Assembly: GCA_037903475.1 (NCBI GenBank)
Contig: JBAJFG010000180.1
Span: 558,001-622,000 of the forward strand
Source of the DNA: Ancylostoma caninum
Lineage: Eukaryota; Nematoda; Chromadorea; Rhabditida; Ancylostomatidae
Direction: 5' to 3'
DNA: 64,000 bases
Shown here: in pieces, positions 11,613-22,884 of the stretch
Numbering within the stretch: position 1 is the stretch's first letter
Layout of the letters: the number at the start of each line of letters is the position of its first letter
Translations under genes and position numbers: made by a program
Notes under the pieces: generated by a model
Database searches by the model: none
What the model saw: only the letters and a program-made list of their open reading frames with translations
What the model was told of the DNA's origin: nothing

Positions 11613-13730
11613 GGTCTAAGGATAAACAATACGGATTTAATTGTCTCTCGCCCACTTGAATCTCATAGCATTACTAATTTATCAAATAACTACTTTTTAT
11701 TTAACGCACGTTCGATTGCCAATAAAATCCCGGATTTATTCTTTCCTCTATCACAACTACCAAAAGCAGTATTTATCACCGAAACTTGGTGTAAGTCAAG
11801 TTCAGTCCAAGTTGCTCTTCTAAGCTACAATTCCACATATTCCGTATACCGATGCGACAGCGAAGGAGAAAGGGCAGGGGGAGGTGTTTTCGCACTGATC
11901 CACAAGCAGGTTTCCCATAGTTTTGTCACCAAGAAAAATTTCTCTGAATTCTGTCAGCTGGTTGCGATTGAAATCCATCTGAGCGACATAGATGTTCTGG
12001 CGTTCCTAGAATATAGAAGCCCCTCTTGCACTGCTGCTTCTTTTTCTGAGTTGATAGAGTTCATGGATGAAGTATGCTCAAACTACACTGGTCGCTGTTT
12101 AATTTTAGGGGATTTCAACTTTCCACTGATCGAATGGAGTCTAATGACACACAGAGGTAATATGTCCACCCCATCTTCCGCATCCTTTCTCAACTTCGTC
12201 ATTTCCCATGGATTGACACAAATCGTTAATAAGCCCACACATGGCTTAAATATCCTTGATATTATATTGGTCTCTGACTCGAGAATGAACAAAAATTACT
12301 CGCTCCTTCCACCTTTCAGTACTTCTGACCACCAATGCATTCTTTTTAAATTAAATTCTAATCCCTCCACTTTACGGAGTTCCCGTAAGAAGTACCGAAA
12401 TTTCGCTAAAGGAGATCACAGTTCTATAATAAAAGAACTCTCCGAGGTCGACGGGGTAGCTATTTGCAACAGCTCTGAGAGCGCAGATCAATGCTATAAC
12501 GTATTCGTTTCTATCTGCAAAGATTTGATCAACAAGCATATTCCTTGGACCAAACGAAGAGCACGCCCAGAAGAGTATCCCAAGTCGGTTCTGATTCTAA
12601 AAAGTAAAGTGGACTTTTATCACACCAAAAGGAATACGATGGGATCCACGAAATATTGTGCCTATGCGAGAAAACCGAAATGCGCCTTGGCACGCCAAGC
12701 GATCCGTAGAGAATACCGCTTAGCACACTCCAATCCCAGGCAGTTTTGTGCATATTGTAGAGTCTCAAAGGGTGATTATCAATGGAATCCAGTCTTTTAC
12801 TTACCCAACGGCCAGTGGAGTACCTCAAGGGACTTGCTTGGGTCCACTCATGTTTTTCATATTTGTAAACGATCTTCCAACTTGCCTCCCTCATGGAGCA
12901 TATTGCTCAATGTACGCAGACGATTCCAAAATTTACACGATAAATGACCATGTCAGTCTGCAAAAAGCTCTGGACGCTGTAAACGCGTGGTCAAAGGATT
13001 GCAGCCTAGATATGTCCATAGAAAAAACTGCCATCATGTTGTTTGGAAAAAATCATCCAGAAATACAATTTACATTGGATGGTAGACCACTAAAACGCGC
13101 TCGCTCAATTCGTGACCTTGGTATCACGTACACTGATCAATTTGAATATGATGAGCATATAAAAGACATCATTGCAAAAGCTAGGGTCAAATCCAACTAT
13201 ATCCTAAGAGCTTTTAAATCACGTGACCCAGCATTACTTTTCCGCCTTTTTGCGCTGTACGCTAGACCGCATTTGGAGTACTGCTCGTCAGTCTGGTCTC
13301 CTTACAAGCAGTCATTAATTGAAGAAATCGAGAACGTCCACAGAAGGTTCACGTACCGATGCTTTGTCCGTGAAGGACTTCCAGGATTAGGGTATCAAGA
13401 ACGGCTTAAAGGCTTGCAGATCACTCTTTAGCTTTCCGCAGAAAAATAGCAGATTACTCGCTAATGTATAAATTAACTACTGATGAACTGGAGCTAGACC
13501 TCTCTCAAATCTTTAAATTGTCTTCATCCATCGGTCTAACGAGGGAGCACTCTTACAGGTTGAGATCTGAAAAGCCGAATACCCGTTCATATCAAGGCTC
13601 CTTTTTTTCCAGGGTTGTTCCTTTCTGGAATAAACTAGACGCATCCTTTTTCAGGTGGAAGCGTTCTTGTACATTTCAGGAGCATTTAGCCAAACACCTT
13701 GTACAACTTGAAGAAGAGCACCGGCAGTAA
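11613..13730 (+). pseudogene. LINE ORF2: APE endonuclease and partial reverse transcriptase (copy 1)
   Basis: The frame opens directly after the ORF1 TAG, in the same phase and without an ATG before the endonuclease. Endonuclease blocks: LFNARSIANKIPDLF, AVFITETWCKS, CLILGDFNFPLIEW, GLTQIVNKPTHG and FSTSDHQCILF (GDFN and SDH are catalytic blocks). The linker runs to about 12735, after which RT motifs 0-4 are absent. From 12748, in another frame, come SGVPQGTCLGPL and MYADDSKIY (YADD at 12913-12924). The thumb and C-terminal domain continue to 13431 and, after a further shift, from 13464 to 13730. The missing RT half makes it non-functional. Confidence 0.8.
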
Positions 13731-13966
13731 TTCAAATAAATTGTGATAAATGATAGTACTACTAGCTGCTTGTTTTCTTTCTTTTTTTCATCTCACTGTT
13801 TTTTTTTGTTTGTTTTTTTCACGTCGATGGCCATTTCGTCCACCAATTGCCTGCTCCGAATTTTTCCTTCTGGCAACTCACTAACTACGTTGTCGCTGCT
13901 TACATTGCAAGAAAATGCCTTGTCCTTTAATTGTGCATTGCGGCATGCTGTCGGCCCTGATAGATT

Positions 13967-14166
13967 CCCCTAGGCAATCGCCTGGGGTTCGTACCACATC
14001 AAAGAGGCTCCTTTGAATCCGCCCCGGTATGTTCTCGTACAGTTGCGTGCTTAGGCGTGCGGGTAATCCCCCTAAGCAATCGCCTGGGGTTCGCACCAGA
14101 TCAAATAGGCTCTCCTGAGTCCGCCCCGGTATGGACTTGAACAGTTGCGTGCTTGGGCGTGAGGAT
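13967..14166. repeat. 102-bp tandem duplication downstream of LINE copy 1
   Basis: Two diverged units (13967-14068, 14069-14166) sharing CAATCGCCTGGGGTTCG, CCGCCCCGGTATG and ACAGTTGCGTGCTT. Each has GGTTCGYACC, which looks like a pol III B box, but no A box or cloverleaf was found. Confidence 0.85.
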
Positions 14167-14312
14167 CTTAAGGAATGACGTATTTATAGCGATGCACTGC
14201 GAAAATCCCATTTGGAAACACCTCTTTTTTCTATCATGTAAGCAGTAACGTAGGGTGTCAGTCCAACTATTAAAAAAAAACTTATAAACCTGTGCCTTTG
14301 CTATTTGACTGA

Positions 14313-14341
14313 CTATGAATGAATGAATAAATAAATGAATC
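14313..14341. repeat. Short (GAAT/AATA)n repeat
   Basis: ATGAATGAATGAATAAATAA and similar. It could be the 3' tail of a retroposon, but no body was identified. Confidence 0.6.
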
Positions 14342-15046
14342 TTACACAACAGAGGATTCATATTATTGTTCAACAACACCGGACACCGCTTAGAAACCAT
14401 AGTTGCAATGATTAACTCTGGTATTATATGTAGGATCTGAAATAGTGCTATAAAACCAAAAGACATCCCAATCATACTATATGTACAAATACGTGGGCGG
14501 TATGTACCTACAAAATGTCTAGATTTGAATCACAAAGCAAAACCGAGGGCTTACATTACCTCCTACAAAACGTGGAAAGAGATGCGGAATTTCGCATGTG
14601 GGACATCCGATGATTTCCAGTAACACTGAACAGTTTCATCACCAACGGAAGATGAATTACTATAGTATATTTCAGAGATGACAGCTGAACCCATGAATGC
14701 ACAGCGAATCGAGAACGTTCTTCAACAATGGGATACTTCTAACTGAAAATCTGTTCCGGGAATCTACCATAATCTTCTATTTCCTGAAAGGAGCACATTT
14801 CCAGATTGTACGAAGAGGAGCAGAAAGATTAATTAAGATCATTTAACAATATTCATCATTTGAGATCGAAGGGAAACGATTTTTTCAAACGGATGAAACG
14901 ACAGTGCAAAATTACCAGTGTTCATCATAAGATATTCATGACATCTAGGACAGCTATCGAAATGAGAACTGCATCTCCCCTTTTATTGACAAATGATTTT
15001 ACCTTTCAACTTATGCACAATTAGTATTCATTTCACTAGTCTTCTA
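14342..15046. other. No feature recognised
   Basis: AT-rich sequence without a recognisable gene or repeat. Confidence 0.4.
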
Positions 15047-15951
15047 TTAGGTTGTAACATAAGTTTCCGCTGTTTTGAAATTTTCGATGAGAAATTTTCG
15101 TAAAAAATCATATAACAACAGGTAGCAATCGAAGCATGGATCGCAACATTCGCTGGTCTTTTGCCATTTTTTAGCAGAAGTTGGACTCTCCTGCTTAAAA
15201 ATCCGTGGACTGCGAGGCAAAGAACTGAGTCGGGCAGTGTTGGAGGTCACTGACTTTGGCAAATCGGTTCTCGCTCAGTAGACATTCTTGTGAGCTGATA
15301 GCCGGTGCATGGTTAGAACTAGCTTTATGCTACATAACGAGCGATTAAAAATTCCTCTGTGAGCGCTTTCCATTTCCGGAGAGTTCGACCAACGAAATTA
15401 AGGCGCCCTCGTGGCAAAAGTGTGGCAAAATGATGTGATTTCAACAGAGCGCATAGAACTTGTCCCAAAATTCTACCGATTAATATCCGCAAACGATTGG
15501 TGCTTGTAGCCACAGTAGAAGAAATCCCACTCCGTTTCGCTTCAACTCCAGAGGGAAAAACGGCAAAATTTTTGAGAAAAATTTTGGGTTACCAAGTTTG
15601 GTACCTGTGCCTGAGACCGCTCGACAAAAAAGTGGGGGTGAAAAAGTATCAGGGAGAATAAGAATGACCTCGAAATTATCCCACCTAAATCCCGCTAGCC
15701 TCATTCAACGTTATGGTAAAATTATTATTGGTGCAAGTGCGGTTACCGAATTTGCATTTTGAAAGGTTCACTGCGAAGTTAATTACATCTTCAAAATAAA
15801 AAGCAAAAACAGGTTTCATATTCCAGAATGTTCGCGGGACCATGCGCTCTAAAATGGTCTCTAAACATGCGCCAAATCTAATAGGTATTTATTTATTAGA
15901 AGCCTTTGAAATGCCGGTGCCAAAACAGCGAAAACTTATGTTACAACCTAA
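15047..15951. mobile_element. Mariner-type non-autonomous element (905 bp)
   Basis: Inverted ends of at least 31 bp with one mismatch: TTAGGTTGTAACATAAGTTT at the left and its complement at the right (15932-15951), each continuing YCGCTGTTTTG. It lies on a TA at the left (15045-15046) and TG at the right, a mutated TA. Interior frames are broken and no transposase motif was read. The terminal sequence TTAGGTTG is typical of mariner-family elements. Confidence 0.85.
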
Positions 15952-16713
15952 TGCTATTCTAACCTTATACTATTCTTCTACCACTAGGACATATTCAACT
16001 ACTAGGCTCTGTACGGCTAGTTCTGCATCAATAATATCGAAGTCACTGTTTTCGACCAAACTTAAGAGCTATTTCATGCGCAGATCATGAAAATCATTCC
16101 TTTTGTCCGTAATAGTAGGGTTGCCTTAGTTGTGCGATAGAAACGATAAATCAGAAAGTCTTGTGAAACAGTGAGTTTACTTGACATGACTGTCACAAGT
16201 ATCAACTTTGTTTGAAAAGACACTGTCCTTTTCCTTACAAAATTAGCATTGTATACCGCTTTGTAAAAGGGAGCCTATCGTAACTGTACAAAGTGACCCA
16301 ATGGTACAAAATGAATATCATTTTCGTGATCAGCGCATCAAATAACTTTTAGTGACAAAACTTTTGATTTCCATATTTCTGTGGCTTAACTAGTCAAGCG
16401 GTGCCTAGTAGTTGAATACTGGTGAGTGGTAGAAGAATATGAGAGTACAATAGTAGTCTACAAGTGGAATAAAGTCACTGTCTCTACACCTAAGGGATCC
16501 GGGCCAGCAGGGTTCTCGCAAGGCGAGCGCATACGGTGCATTTTATTAATTTCACTCAGGGTGACAATGGCTTCTGAGATGAGGGTAGAGCTCGAAAGGG
16601 AAATATGAAGGAAGTCAACTACAATGGATTTATTGTCAATGAATCGATATCCTCTGGATGGTTGGACCGAGTACCTGCGCAAAGTTCACTCTGAAAAGTG
16701 GAAACATCTAGTG
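15952..16713. other. No feature recognised
   Basis: Overlapping ORFs on both strands at 16426-16690 have no recognised domain. Confidence 0.4.
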
Positions 16714-16983
16714 TGGACATCAATGACGGTGGCCAATTTGCGGCCTCGACAAGGACGCCGCGCAACTGCGCCGCGCGCACCGGGATCGGTGTCGCCTGGC
16801 CTGCCACCGGGATGCTATTCCTAAGCGCTTTTCTTCCCGGCTCGGTCGAAAATCCTTAAAACGAGTAGAAAAACTGCTAGAAATGGCATAACAGCAGCAG
16901 AAAACACCGCTATGACGCGCGCGGCGCGGTTGCGCTGCGTCCTTCTCAAGGCCGCGGATGGGCCACCGCCTTTGACGCCCACT
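16714..16983. mobile_element. Small foldback MITE
   Basis: Inverted arms of about 66 bp (16714-16779 and 16917-16983, roughly 80% alike): GTGGACATCAATGACGGTGG followed by a GC-rich GGACGCCGCGCAACTGCGCC at the left, mirrored at the right. A loop of about 137 bp separates them. No coding capacity. Confidence 0.8.
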
Positions 16984-17479
16984 GTAAGGAAATTCATATA
17001 ACCGCGATTTTGTCGTGATCACATGTTTACCCGAGAAATTATGCTGCTACTACAGTTGAAGAGGTCTGGATACCAACCCACGCAAACCACGAGTTGTGCG
17101 TTGCAGGATTATTTTCCTTGAAAAACAAAAACTACTTTAACACTGAGCAAATCATTTTTCGGGGATGGGAAAGTGAAAAATGCCTAAATCGCAGCCATGT
17201 GCGATTAGAAGCACAGTAGCAATCAGTATGTTTCCGCAATAGTCCAAAAATATCCTCAAGGACTTCGCGAATCGCATTATCTTCAGAAAGCTGAAAATGT
17301 CAAATTAATGGATGAAATCAACGAAATTGTAATCCCATTTCCAAGAGAATCCTAATATAGTCGTGTGAGGTACCGCTTTTGTCCTAACCATGTCCTGATC
17401 CTGAAGAATGAATTTATGGTGCAGTGGTACGACTTTTTTTTGAAGATGGTGGACTAACGGGCCCCACTTTCAGGAAAGT
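16984..17479. other. No feature recognised
   Basis: No gene or repeat signature seen. Confidence 0.4.
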
Positions 17480-17541
17480 ACCTGCGGATATAATTGGGAG
17501 AGACTCGATGCAGCGAGTCTCTCTTAATTGTATCCTTAGGT
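17480..17541. other. Strong hairpin (small RNA precursor or tiny MITE)
   Basis: The core 17486-17535 pairs GGATATAATTGGGAGAGACT with the complementary side ending TTAATTGTATCC. The stem is 22 positions long and contains three G-T contacts; the loop is six bases. After a 2-base internal loop the stem extends by ACCT/AGGT. The length fits a microRNA-like hairpin, but a stem-loop MITE remnant is as likely. Confidence 0.5.
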
Positions 17542-18538
17542 GATTTTGCTGGTTGATCACCAAAAATTCTCCAATTTTCAAATTTTAAGCATACTACCAG
17601 ATAGATTTGATCATGCCGATTCCGAATATCAGCTCTAGTCTGAAAATGGTTGAAATTGAAGGGAGTTATGGAGAAGCGACGAAAAAAATCGCAGAAATCG
17701 CGCAGTATCATCAAGCGACACCGTTGGTATTGCAGTTCGAGGCATCCACTGCGTTTTCGGACATTGCCTTCTGGATTCACAACCACTTAGGCGGTCGAAA
17801 TTGCTGATAAGTTTGAAGAGTTCCGCAGAGCCAAATGCGCTGTATACAGGAAACTGATTTCCGGAAACCACCTTTTGCCAATAGCTTGACAAGCAAAGCG
17901 TCGACCGCTGCGTAGCCGAACCTGTCGACTATCGATGGCTGACTAGATTATTGTAGAGTCAGATAAGGAATTTAATTCCCTATAAATGATGGGACAGGCG
18001 GTTGATCCACTTCGAATTTTCGCACCTCTTGTTGTCAGCAGTGGACATCAGTTAGAAGTGTAAGCAATCGGACTAAACATTTGATCGGATCAACAGCGCC
18101 AGAACCAAGGGTGCGTGAGCGTGACGTAGCAAGGCTGGATTTGTGGACGATTTGTTCGTGAAGTATATTTCAAATGATTCCGAGGAGCTATAAGGTGAGA
18201 AGAAGAATGTGGGCGAGTTAGGACACGACTGCCTCCGTTGGAGGTTGTAGGCCATCTGTTCGGGATAAGCCATGCACCCGAATCCAAGGTTGGTGGAAAA
18301 TATCGTTATTTCTACTGTGACACGAAATGACTCAATACGATTTATACAGGATGGGCCATAAGTTATTGTACAACGTTTGCTCATTTATGTCTCCCTCAAA
18401 AACCGATGGTTTATTCCGCTCTTTTATCTGCCGAATTGAAAAGGGTTCAAAGCACAAAAATTTCCTTACATCTTCAGCTCCAATTTGCTTGTTGTTCCGT
18501 ACTCAGAAGTGCTGTCTACTTTTTTTCATACGTACAGA
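17542..18538. other. No gene recognised
   Basis: Opposing short frames without domains. ACAGGATGGGCCATAAGTTA at about 18347 resembles a Tc1/mariner-type end, but no partner end was found. Confidence 0.35.
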
Positions 18539-20303
18539 CCAGGGCTAGCATGCATCATTGAGATTACCCAAGGGTATGGTACCCAACGCCTTCAATTTTA
18601 GCCGTAACCTGCGATCCATCAAAATGCTTACCCACAAGCGGATGGGTAAAGAGGTGGGTACAGCAATTCTGACGCTGAGCGTGTGATAAACTCTACCCAC
18701 ACTGAAAATGCTTCATGATTCAGCGCTCCGTGAATGCTTTGCGCCCCTCTTGACAGCACATATTTGTGTTGAAGGATGGAATCCTTTGTTCATTACCAAA
18801 ACCTCAATTATTGGTTGCATTTCGTGGCTTTCCTGACAAAACAAAACGGTTGGAACACGTTAGCCGGAGAGCAGCGTACATTATCAACAATCTGGCATTT
18901 GAGTCTAAGTATTAGGTTGTCGGAAAAGTTTCCCGCCACTCTCTTCCTCTTCTCGCCAATCTTTTCGCAGTAGTTCAGGAACTTTCTATCCAAAGAACTT
19001 TCTATCCAAAACATATATAAAGGCTTTCATACCAAATTTTCCTCCGCATCCTGCACGGTTATGGCCGAAAAAGTCGTCATTGACTAGGAGCATGTTGGGC
19101 TGCTCCTCCTTTAAGAACTCGTAAAACACGGTAATGAATGCGATGCGGCAAAAAATACAGGTCGTGAGATAGGCCCTTCCACTGGCTCTTACTGCACTAT
19201 AAATGTTTGGTCCCACAAGTTTATAAACGGCGATCTCGGCTTGAGATAGGACATGTTTTGGTTGGACGGTTAAGGTGGTTGGAGAGCGCCACCTGAAGCT
19301 GTTAGAAGAGAGTACGCGGAGTGATGCCTGTGAGCTAGTGAAGGAACCTCAACGCTATCGTAATACAATAGTTCTGTACGCCAGTTATTGGACCACCCCT
19401 AGCATACGCGCATTCGCTGCCTCTCTAAACGATTAAAAAGGTGGTCAGAAACTATTCAGAAACCATTTTTGATTTTGATTGATAGCATCGGAGGTTAGGC
19501 TCAGTTCATGTAAAACACATATAGGATTAGGTGAACCCATCATACGGTATCGATATTAGAAACTTCGGCTGGAACCACCGCTAATAGAAATTTAAACTTG
19601 TCTAGAGTGCACCCCATGAACTCTTGTGAGGGGTGTGATAGTCATCGACCCCGTGTCAAAAGAACGATTTACGTAACCAGCGACCTAGACCTTGCAGACA
19701 AAAGAGGTGATTTTGGAAAAAAAACTATTATAGCTATTTGCCAGAGCGGAAATGGTTTAAGCAAAGGTACATAGAAGCAGTACGCGCCCAAATCATAGCC
19801 TTCAACATTTTGCCAGACACTTTCAGACCAGTGTTGGTTTTGCAGTACAAGTAAATGAGGCGACCTGGTCCTATGTCCTAGAATGGCACAGCTTTCCTCT
19901 CCGGTGCAGACTGTGCATCCACATTCTCATCGATACTAGCGCGTTTAAACCCATCTGAAGAAGCGACTACAACATAGTAGAACACAACTTTGTAACAATA
20001 GCAAACACAACATAGTAGAACAACAAACAATATCTGCAACGCGGAAACGCTAATACACTTATAAATGACCTCCCAATATTATCAAATTCATAATTATTGC
20101 GCTTTTTTCAAGTAGGCGTCCGCTCGTTGCGATGGTCGTGATTACACATTCTGAACTTATTAAGCGTCACCCATGGGTAGCGCTACCTACGATGGGTAGA
20201 GCTTCATGCATCACAGTTTTACGTCTACCCATCTTTTAACCATGTTAGCCGTACCCATAAGTGTGAGAAAACCTATGGGTTCAATGATGCATGCTAGCCC
20301 AGC
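18539..20303. mobile_element. hAT-like terminal-inverted-repeat element (1.76 kb)
   Basis: Left end CAGGGCTAGCATGCATCATT and right end complementary to CTGGGCTAGCATGCATCATT, a near-perfect 20-bp inverted repeat. Just inside both ends lie several ACCCA/TGGGT motifs, like the subterminal repeats of hAT elements. The CAGGG start also suggests hAT, but no clear 8-bp target duplication was found and no hAT transposase was read. It contains the mariner remnant at 18912. Confidence 0.6.
18912..19340 (+). pseudogene. Mariner transposase remnant (N-terminal HTH region)
   Basis: Starts with a mariner-like end on TA (TTAGGTTGTCGGAAAAGTTT). The plus frame from about 19085 reads, with stops, EHVGLLLL then ELVKHGNECDAAKNT, VWSHKFINGDLGLR and, one frame over, VKVVGERHLKLLEEST. 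This follows the order of the mariner paired-like HTH region (...LLYEF...AA.A..I..., VQRWF..F..GD, ...LK.L.E). Several stops and shifts are present; the catalytic half and the right terminal repeat were not found. It lies inside the hAT-like element. Confidence 0.6.
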
Positions 20304-20803
20304 TAAACCTTGCCACCAGGTTTGCTGATCGTTAACTTCAGGGAGTTGGGTAAATACAGCGCGGTCTGAACGACTTGATCCGAACATCGAGCAGCTACCA
20401 TCTAGAGCAATCAGAATATTAAATTAATTCGAATTCATCTCAATAGTGTGACTCCGTACGTTGAGAAGTGATGCAGTCATAGAAGTTTGCGCCCTATTTC
20501 TTTAAGGTTTTTCTGTTTTATCTCAATTTACGTCTTTATTGCACTGTTTTTGACTGTATTGTGTTGAATTGGCTATTGCGCGCCATTACTTTGGCATATT
20601 ACAAGTAAATAAATAAATAATCAAATAAATGAATAAATAGGTAAATGAGGTATCTTCCAAATAAGGACCGGCATTCAAGCAGGATTTTGCCTAGGAGCAC
20701 ACTTGGCCTCGAGACATGTTTTTGAAAAAAGTTGATTGTTGTGGCAATTTTTCTTGTAAAATCCACCAAATCTTTGTAGAGTGTTTTACTGCTGTAATGC
20801 ACC
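20304..20803. other. Unassigned, with a LINE-tail-like (TAAA)n run
   Basis: The run 20604-20640 (AAATAAATAAATAATCAAAT and similar) resembles the A-rich microsatellite end of CR1-like elements. No coding part precedes it. Confidence 0.35.
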
Positions 20804-20807
20804 TTAA

Positions 20808-21379
20808 AGGCAGCACTCACGCTGAAAAAAGTTCTCTTGCATTTGTGCCTATTTTAAAGATGCCATCAATTGGAGTGTAACTGCAAAAGGAATCACTCTG
20901 AATCACGCAGTTACTCGAGTAATAAAACTCGTACGCATGTACAAATGCGCCCGCCATGCTCAACCCCGCCCCATTCTCTCTGATCGTGAGCGGCTGTGTT
21001 TCTCAGCTGATACAGGGTCGATCAGGATTTTCCTATAGCGATGATCCTTCCCGCACCCCGACAGCCTCACCCATCCCAGGCGATAAAACTCGTACACAAG
21101 GACGTGCGCTGGCAATATACAACATAGTATTTCTCACAAACTTTGTCTTTTTGGATGGCCTTTTCTCTACTGCGGGCAAAGGAGTAGCCTCCATAGTAGA
21201 ATTCCATGGAAAAATCGAGGATCCGCCCAAGTGGTTTGCGTACTGCACTTTCGGACCCTCCGAAAACGTGGTCTCCGTCATTTCTATGGGCTTTGACGCA
21301 CATCTTTGGAATTAGTGTGACGAGGAGGTCTAGAGTCTGCTTGTATTTTCAGCTCACAAAACATGGTGACACACTGCCT
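20808..21379. mobile_element. TTAA-flanked MITE, AGGCAG family subtype A (572 bp)
   Basis: Flanked by TTAA on both sides (20804-20807, 21380-21383). Ends are AGGCAGCACTCACGCTGA at the left and the complement of AGGCAGTGTGTCACCATG at the right. TTAA target and AGGCAG ends recall palindromic TTTAAA-type MITEs of Caenorhabditis and piggyBac-like elements. The interior frames are not recognisable. Related pieces: 3240-3412 and 63742-64000. Confidence 0.8.
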
Positions 21380-21442
21380 TTAAGCTGCTAATCCGAGGCG
21401 AGGCCTATATGATTAGAGTGCTTGTCCATCATGATGTTACAG

Positions 21443-21721
21443 GCTATACCTGAAATCTGCTAAATGGCTTATAGATCCTCACAATTCCACCTTTAAATAT
21501 TCTAGCACGGGAAGGATACTCCAGAAGTGTGGCCTACCTTCCGCACCTTCCGCTTTGAGTTTAGGACTGCCTTCTGCAGCTCGCGACGCTGATTTCACAT
21601 CTGTTTTGCCTTTCCCGAATCTTATCTCCATCAGGAGTTACGCCTGCTTTTTGCAAAGGCACATGACAGTGCAGTGCATGCGTAAGGTGTGCAGCTACAA
21701 CGGAACAGTGGACATAGGGTA
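21443..21721 (+). CDS. Possible terminal exon, unrecognised protein
   Basis: Follows an acceptor-like ATGATGTTACAG and stays open for about 92 codons to TAG: LYLKSAKWLIDPHNSTFKYS near the start, RHMTVQCMRKVCSYNGTVDI near the end. The first part (21410-21520) is homologous, including the putative intron end, to the inverted copy at 21926 going leftwards. No upstream exon was found because a MITE lies directly upstream. It may be a pseudogene fragment; the function is unknown. Confidence 0.3.
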
Positions 21722-21926
21722 GTTGAGATATGTTGCAGGGTCTTCCCAAATTTCGCAAAGGAAGAGTGCTGTCAGACGCTGATCGCGATTTTTAACATGA
21801 TTTTGCATAAAGCTGCCACTTTTCTGCCACAATTCTGAAGCATCCTTCCCTCGTCGCCGTGGTTGGAAATCATCCACGTCGGAATTCTGAGCTTCTGTAA
21901 ACCATTCAGCAGCATTCAAACATAGC
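21695..21926 (-). CDS. Possible terminal exon, unrecognised protein (paralogue of 21443-21721)
   Basis: On the minus strand it follows the same acceptor ATGATGTTACAG and reads LCLNAAEWFTEAQNSDVDDF near the start and DQRLTALFLCEIWEDPATYL near the end, stopping at 21695. It overlaps the end of the plus-strand exon by 27 bp. It looks protein-like but has no domain I recognise. Earlier exons might lie at 21930-22230 (minus), where an open frame with no known domain exists. Confidence 0.35.
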
Positions 21927-22884
21927 CTGTAACATCATGATGGACAAGCATTCTAACCAAGTAGGTCTCGTCTTGGATTGAAAGCTTAATTTCGTGCGCT
22001 TCCCTTGCCGGTACTGAGCTGATCGCAATGGCAAAACTACTGAAGCTGGAGTTAGCTCTCGGAAGTGAGATTTGACCATTCGCTGTCGCAAAGTAATTGA
22101 GGCTTTCAACGCCTTGAGAACTATTTTTATAAAGGCGCCGGCAATTTCTTGGAACGAACCGCAACGTTCTGGAGCTTTTTGCTATTGCTCGGAGTGGATA
22201 ATACGGCGAATATCCTGGAAGCAGCAAAGAAGTGCTCGGAAAGTGTATACCTATGTTTCTACTTCTACAGCACCGAATCTTTTGTTGTGTCAGACTTACT
22301 AAGTGGGATCAGTTGGCCGAATGTAAAGTATTTCAGACTGCACTGCTTATGGTGATACAGGAAAATTACTACAAATAGAGAAAAAAGGAGTCGCGCTGTG
22401 TGTGGATCTAGATATTCATGACTCATAACAGCAGCAAGCAACCACAGCACAGAAATGCACCGTCTTCTTCAAAAATTTCCCATCATGTAGTTAAAGCACA
22501 CAGCACGCCGAAATTCCGCAGCTTCTTGTGATGGCTACTGCAAGTGGCATCACGTCCTCCAAAAATTACTCAAGGGGTGGGGGGTGTCGGCTTTCTTGCA
22601 AGGGAATATGTGTACCGTTGTGACCATGAATATTTTTGATGTAACATCTAAAAATCGATTCTGAGGTAAAACACTGCCTTTGAAGGTAGCGCTCGAGTTT
22701 TAAAGGACGTAAAATTCATACGATACAAACCGCACAAGAATTCCTCAAAGACGGGATGCTGTTTCTATGCGCCTAATTGCTCGCCGCTTCATAGATGCTC
22801 GTGGGTCACACCATGCGGCCGCCGAGACGCCAGTCTAGGAGACGGCGCCAACACCAGCAAGGTTAGCGACCGCCCACCAACAAC
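21927..22884. other. No gene recognised; one MITE end
   Basis: Open frames on both strands at 21916-22355 without domains. An AGGCAG-family end (AACACTGCCTTTGAAGG) lies near 22665 with TTAA mutated to TTGA. Confidence 0.35.

Larger units (their letters stand above)
10757..13760 (+). mobile_element. CR1-like LINE, copy 1 (internally deleted)
   Basis: A two-ORF non-LTR retrotransposon: ORF1 (10814-11612), then an APE endonuclease and reverse transcriptase frame to 13730. ORF order, the IVNKPTHG...DIILVS and TSDHQC endonuclease blocks and the C-terminal RT wording match the CR1-like group and copy 2 at 48843-54325. The start is placed after the 20-bp duplication and the 3' end shortly after the ORF2 stop; both are approximate. 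The first half of the RT is missing (junction near 12740). Confidence 0.8.
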
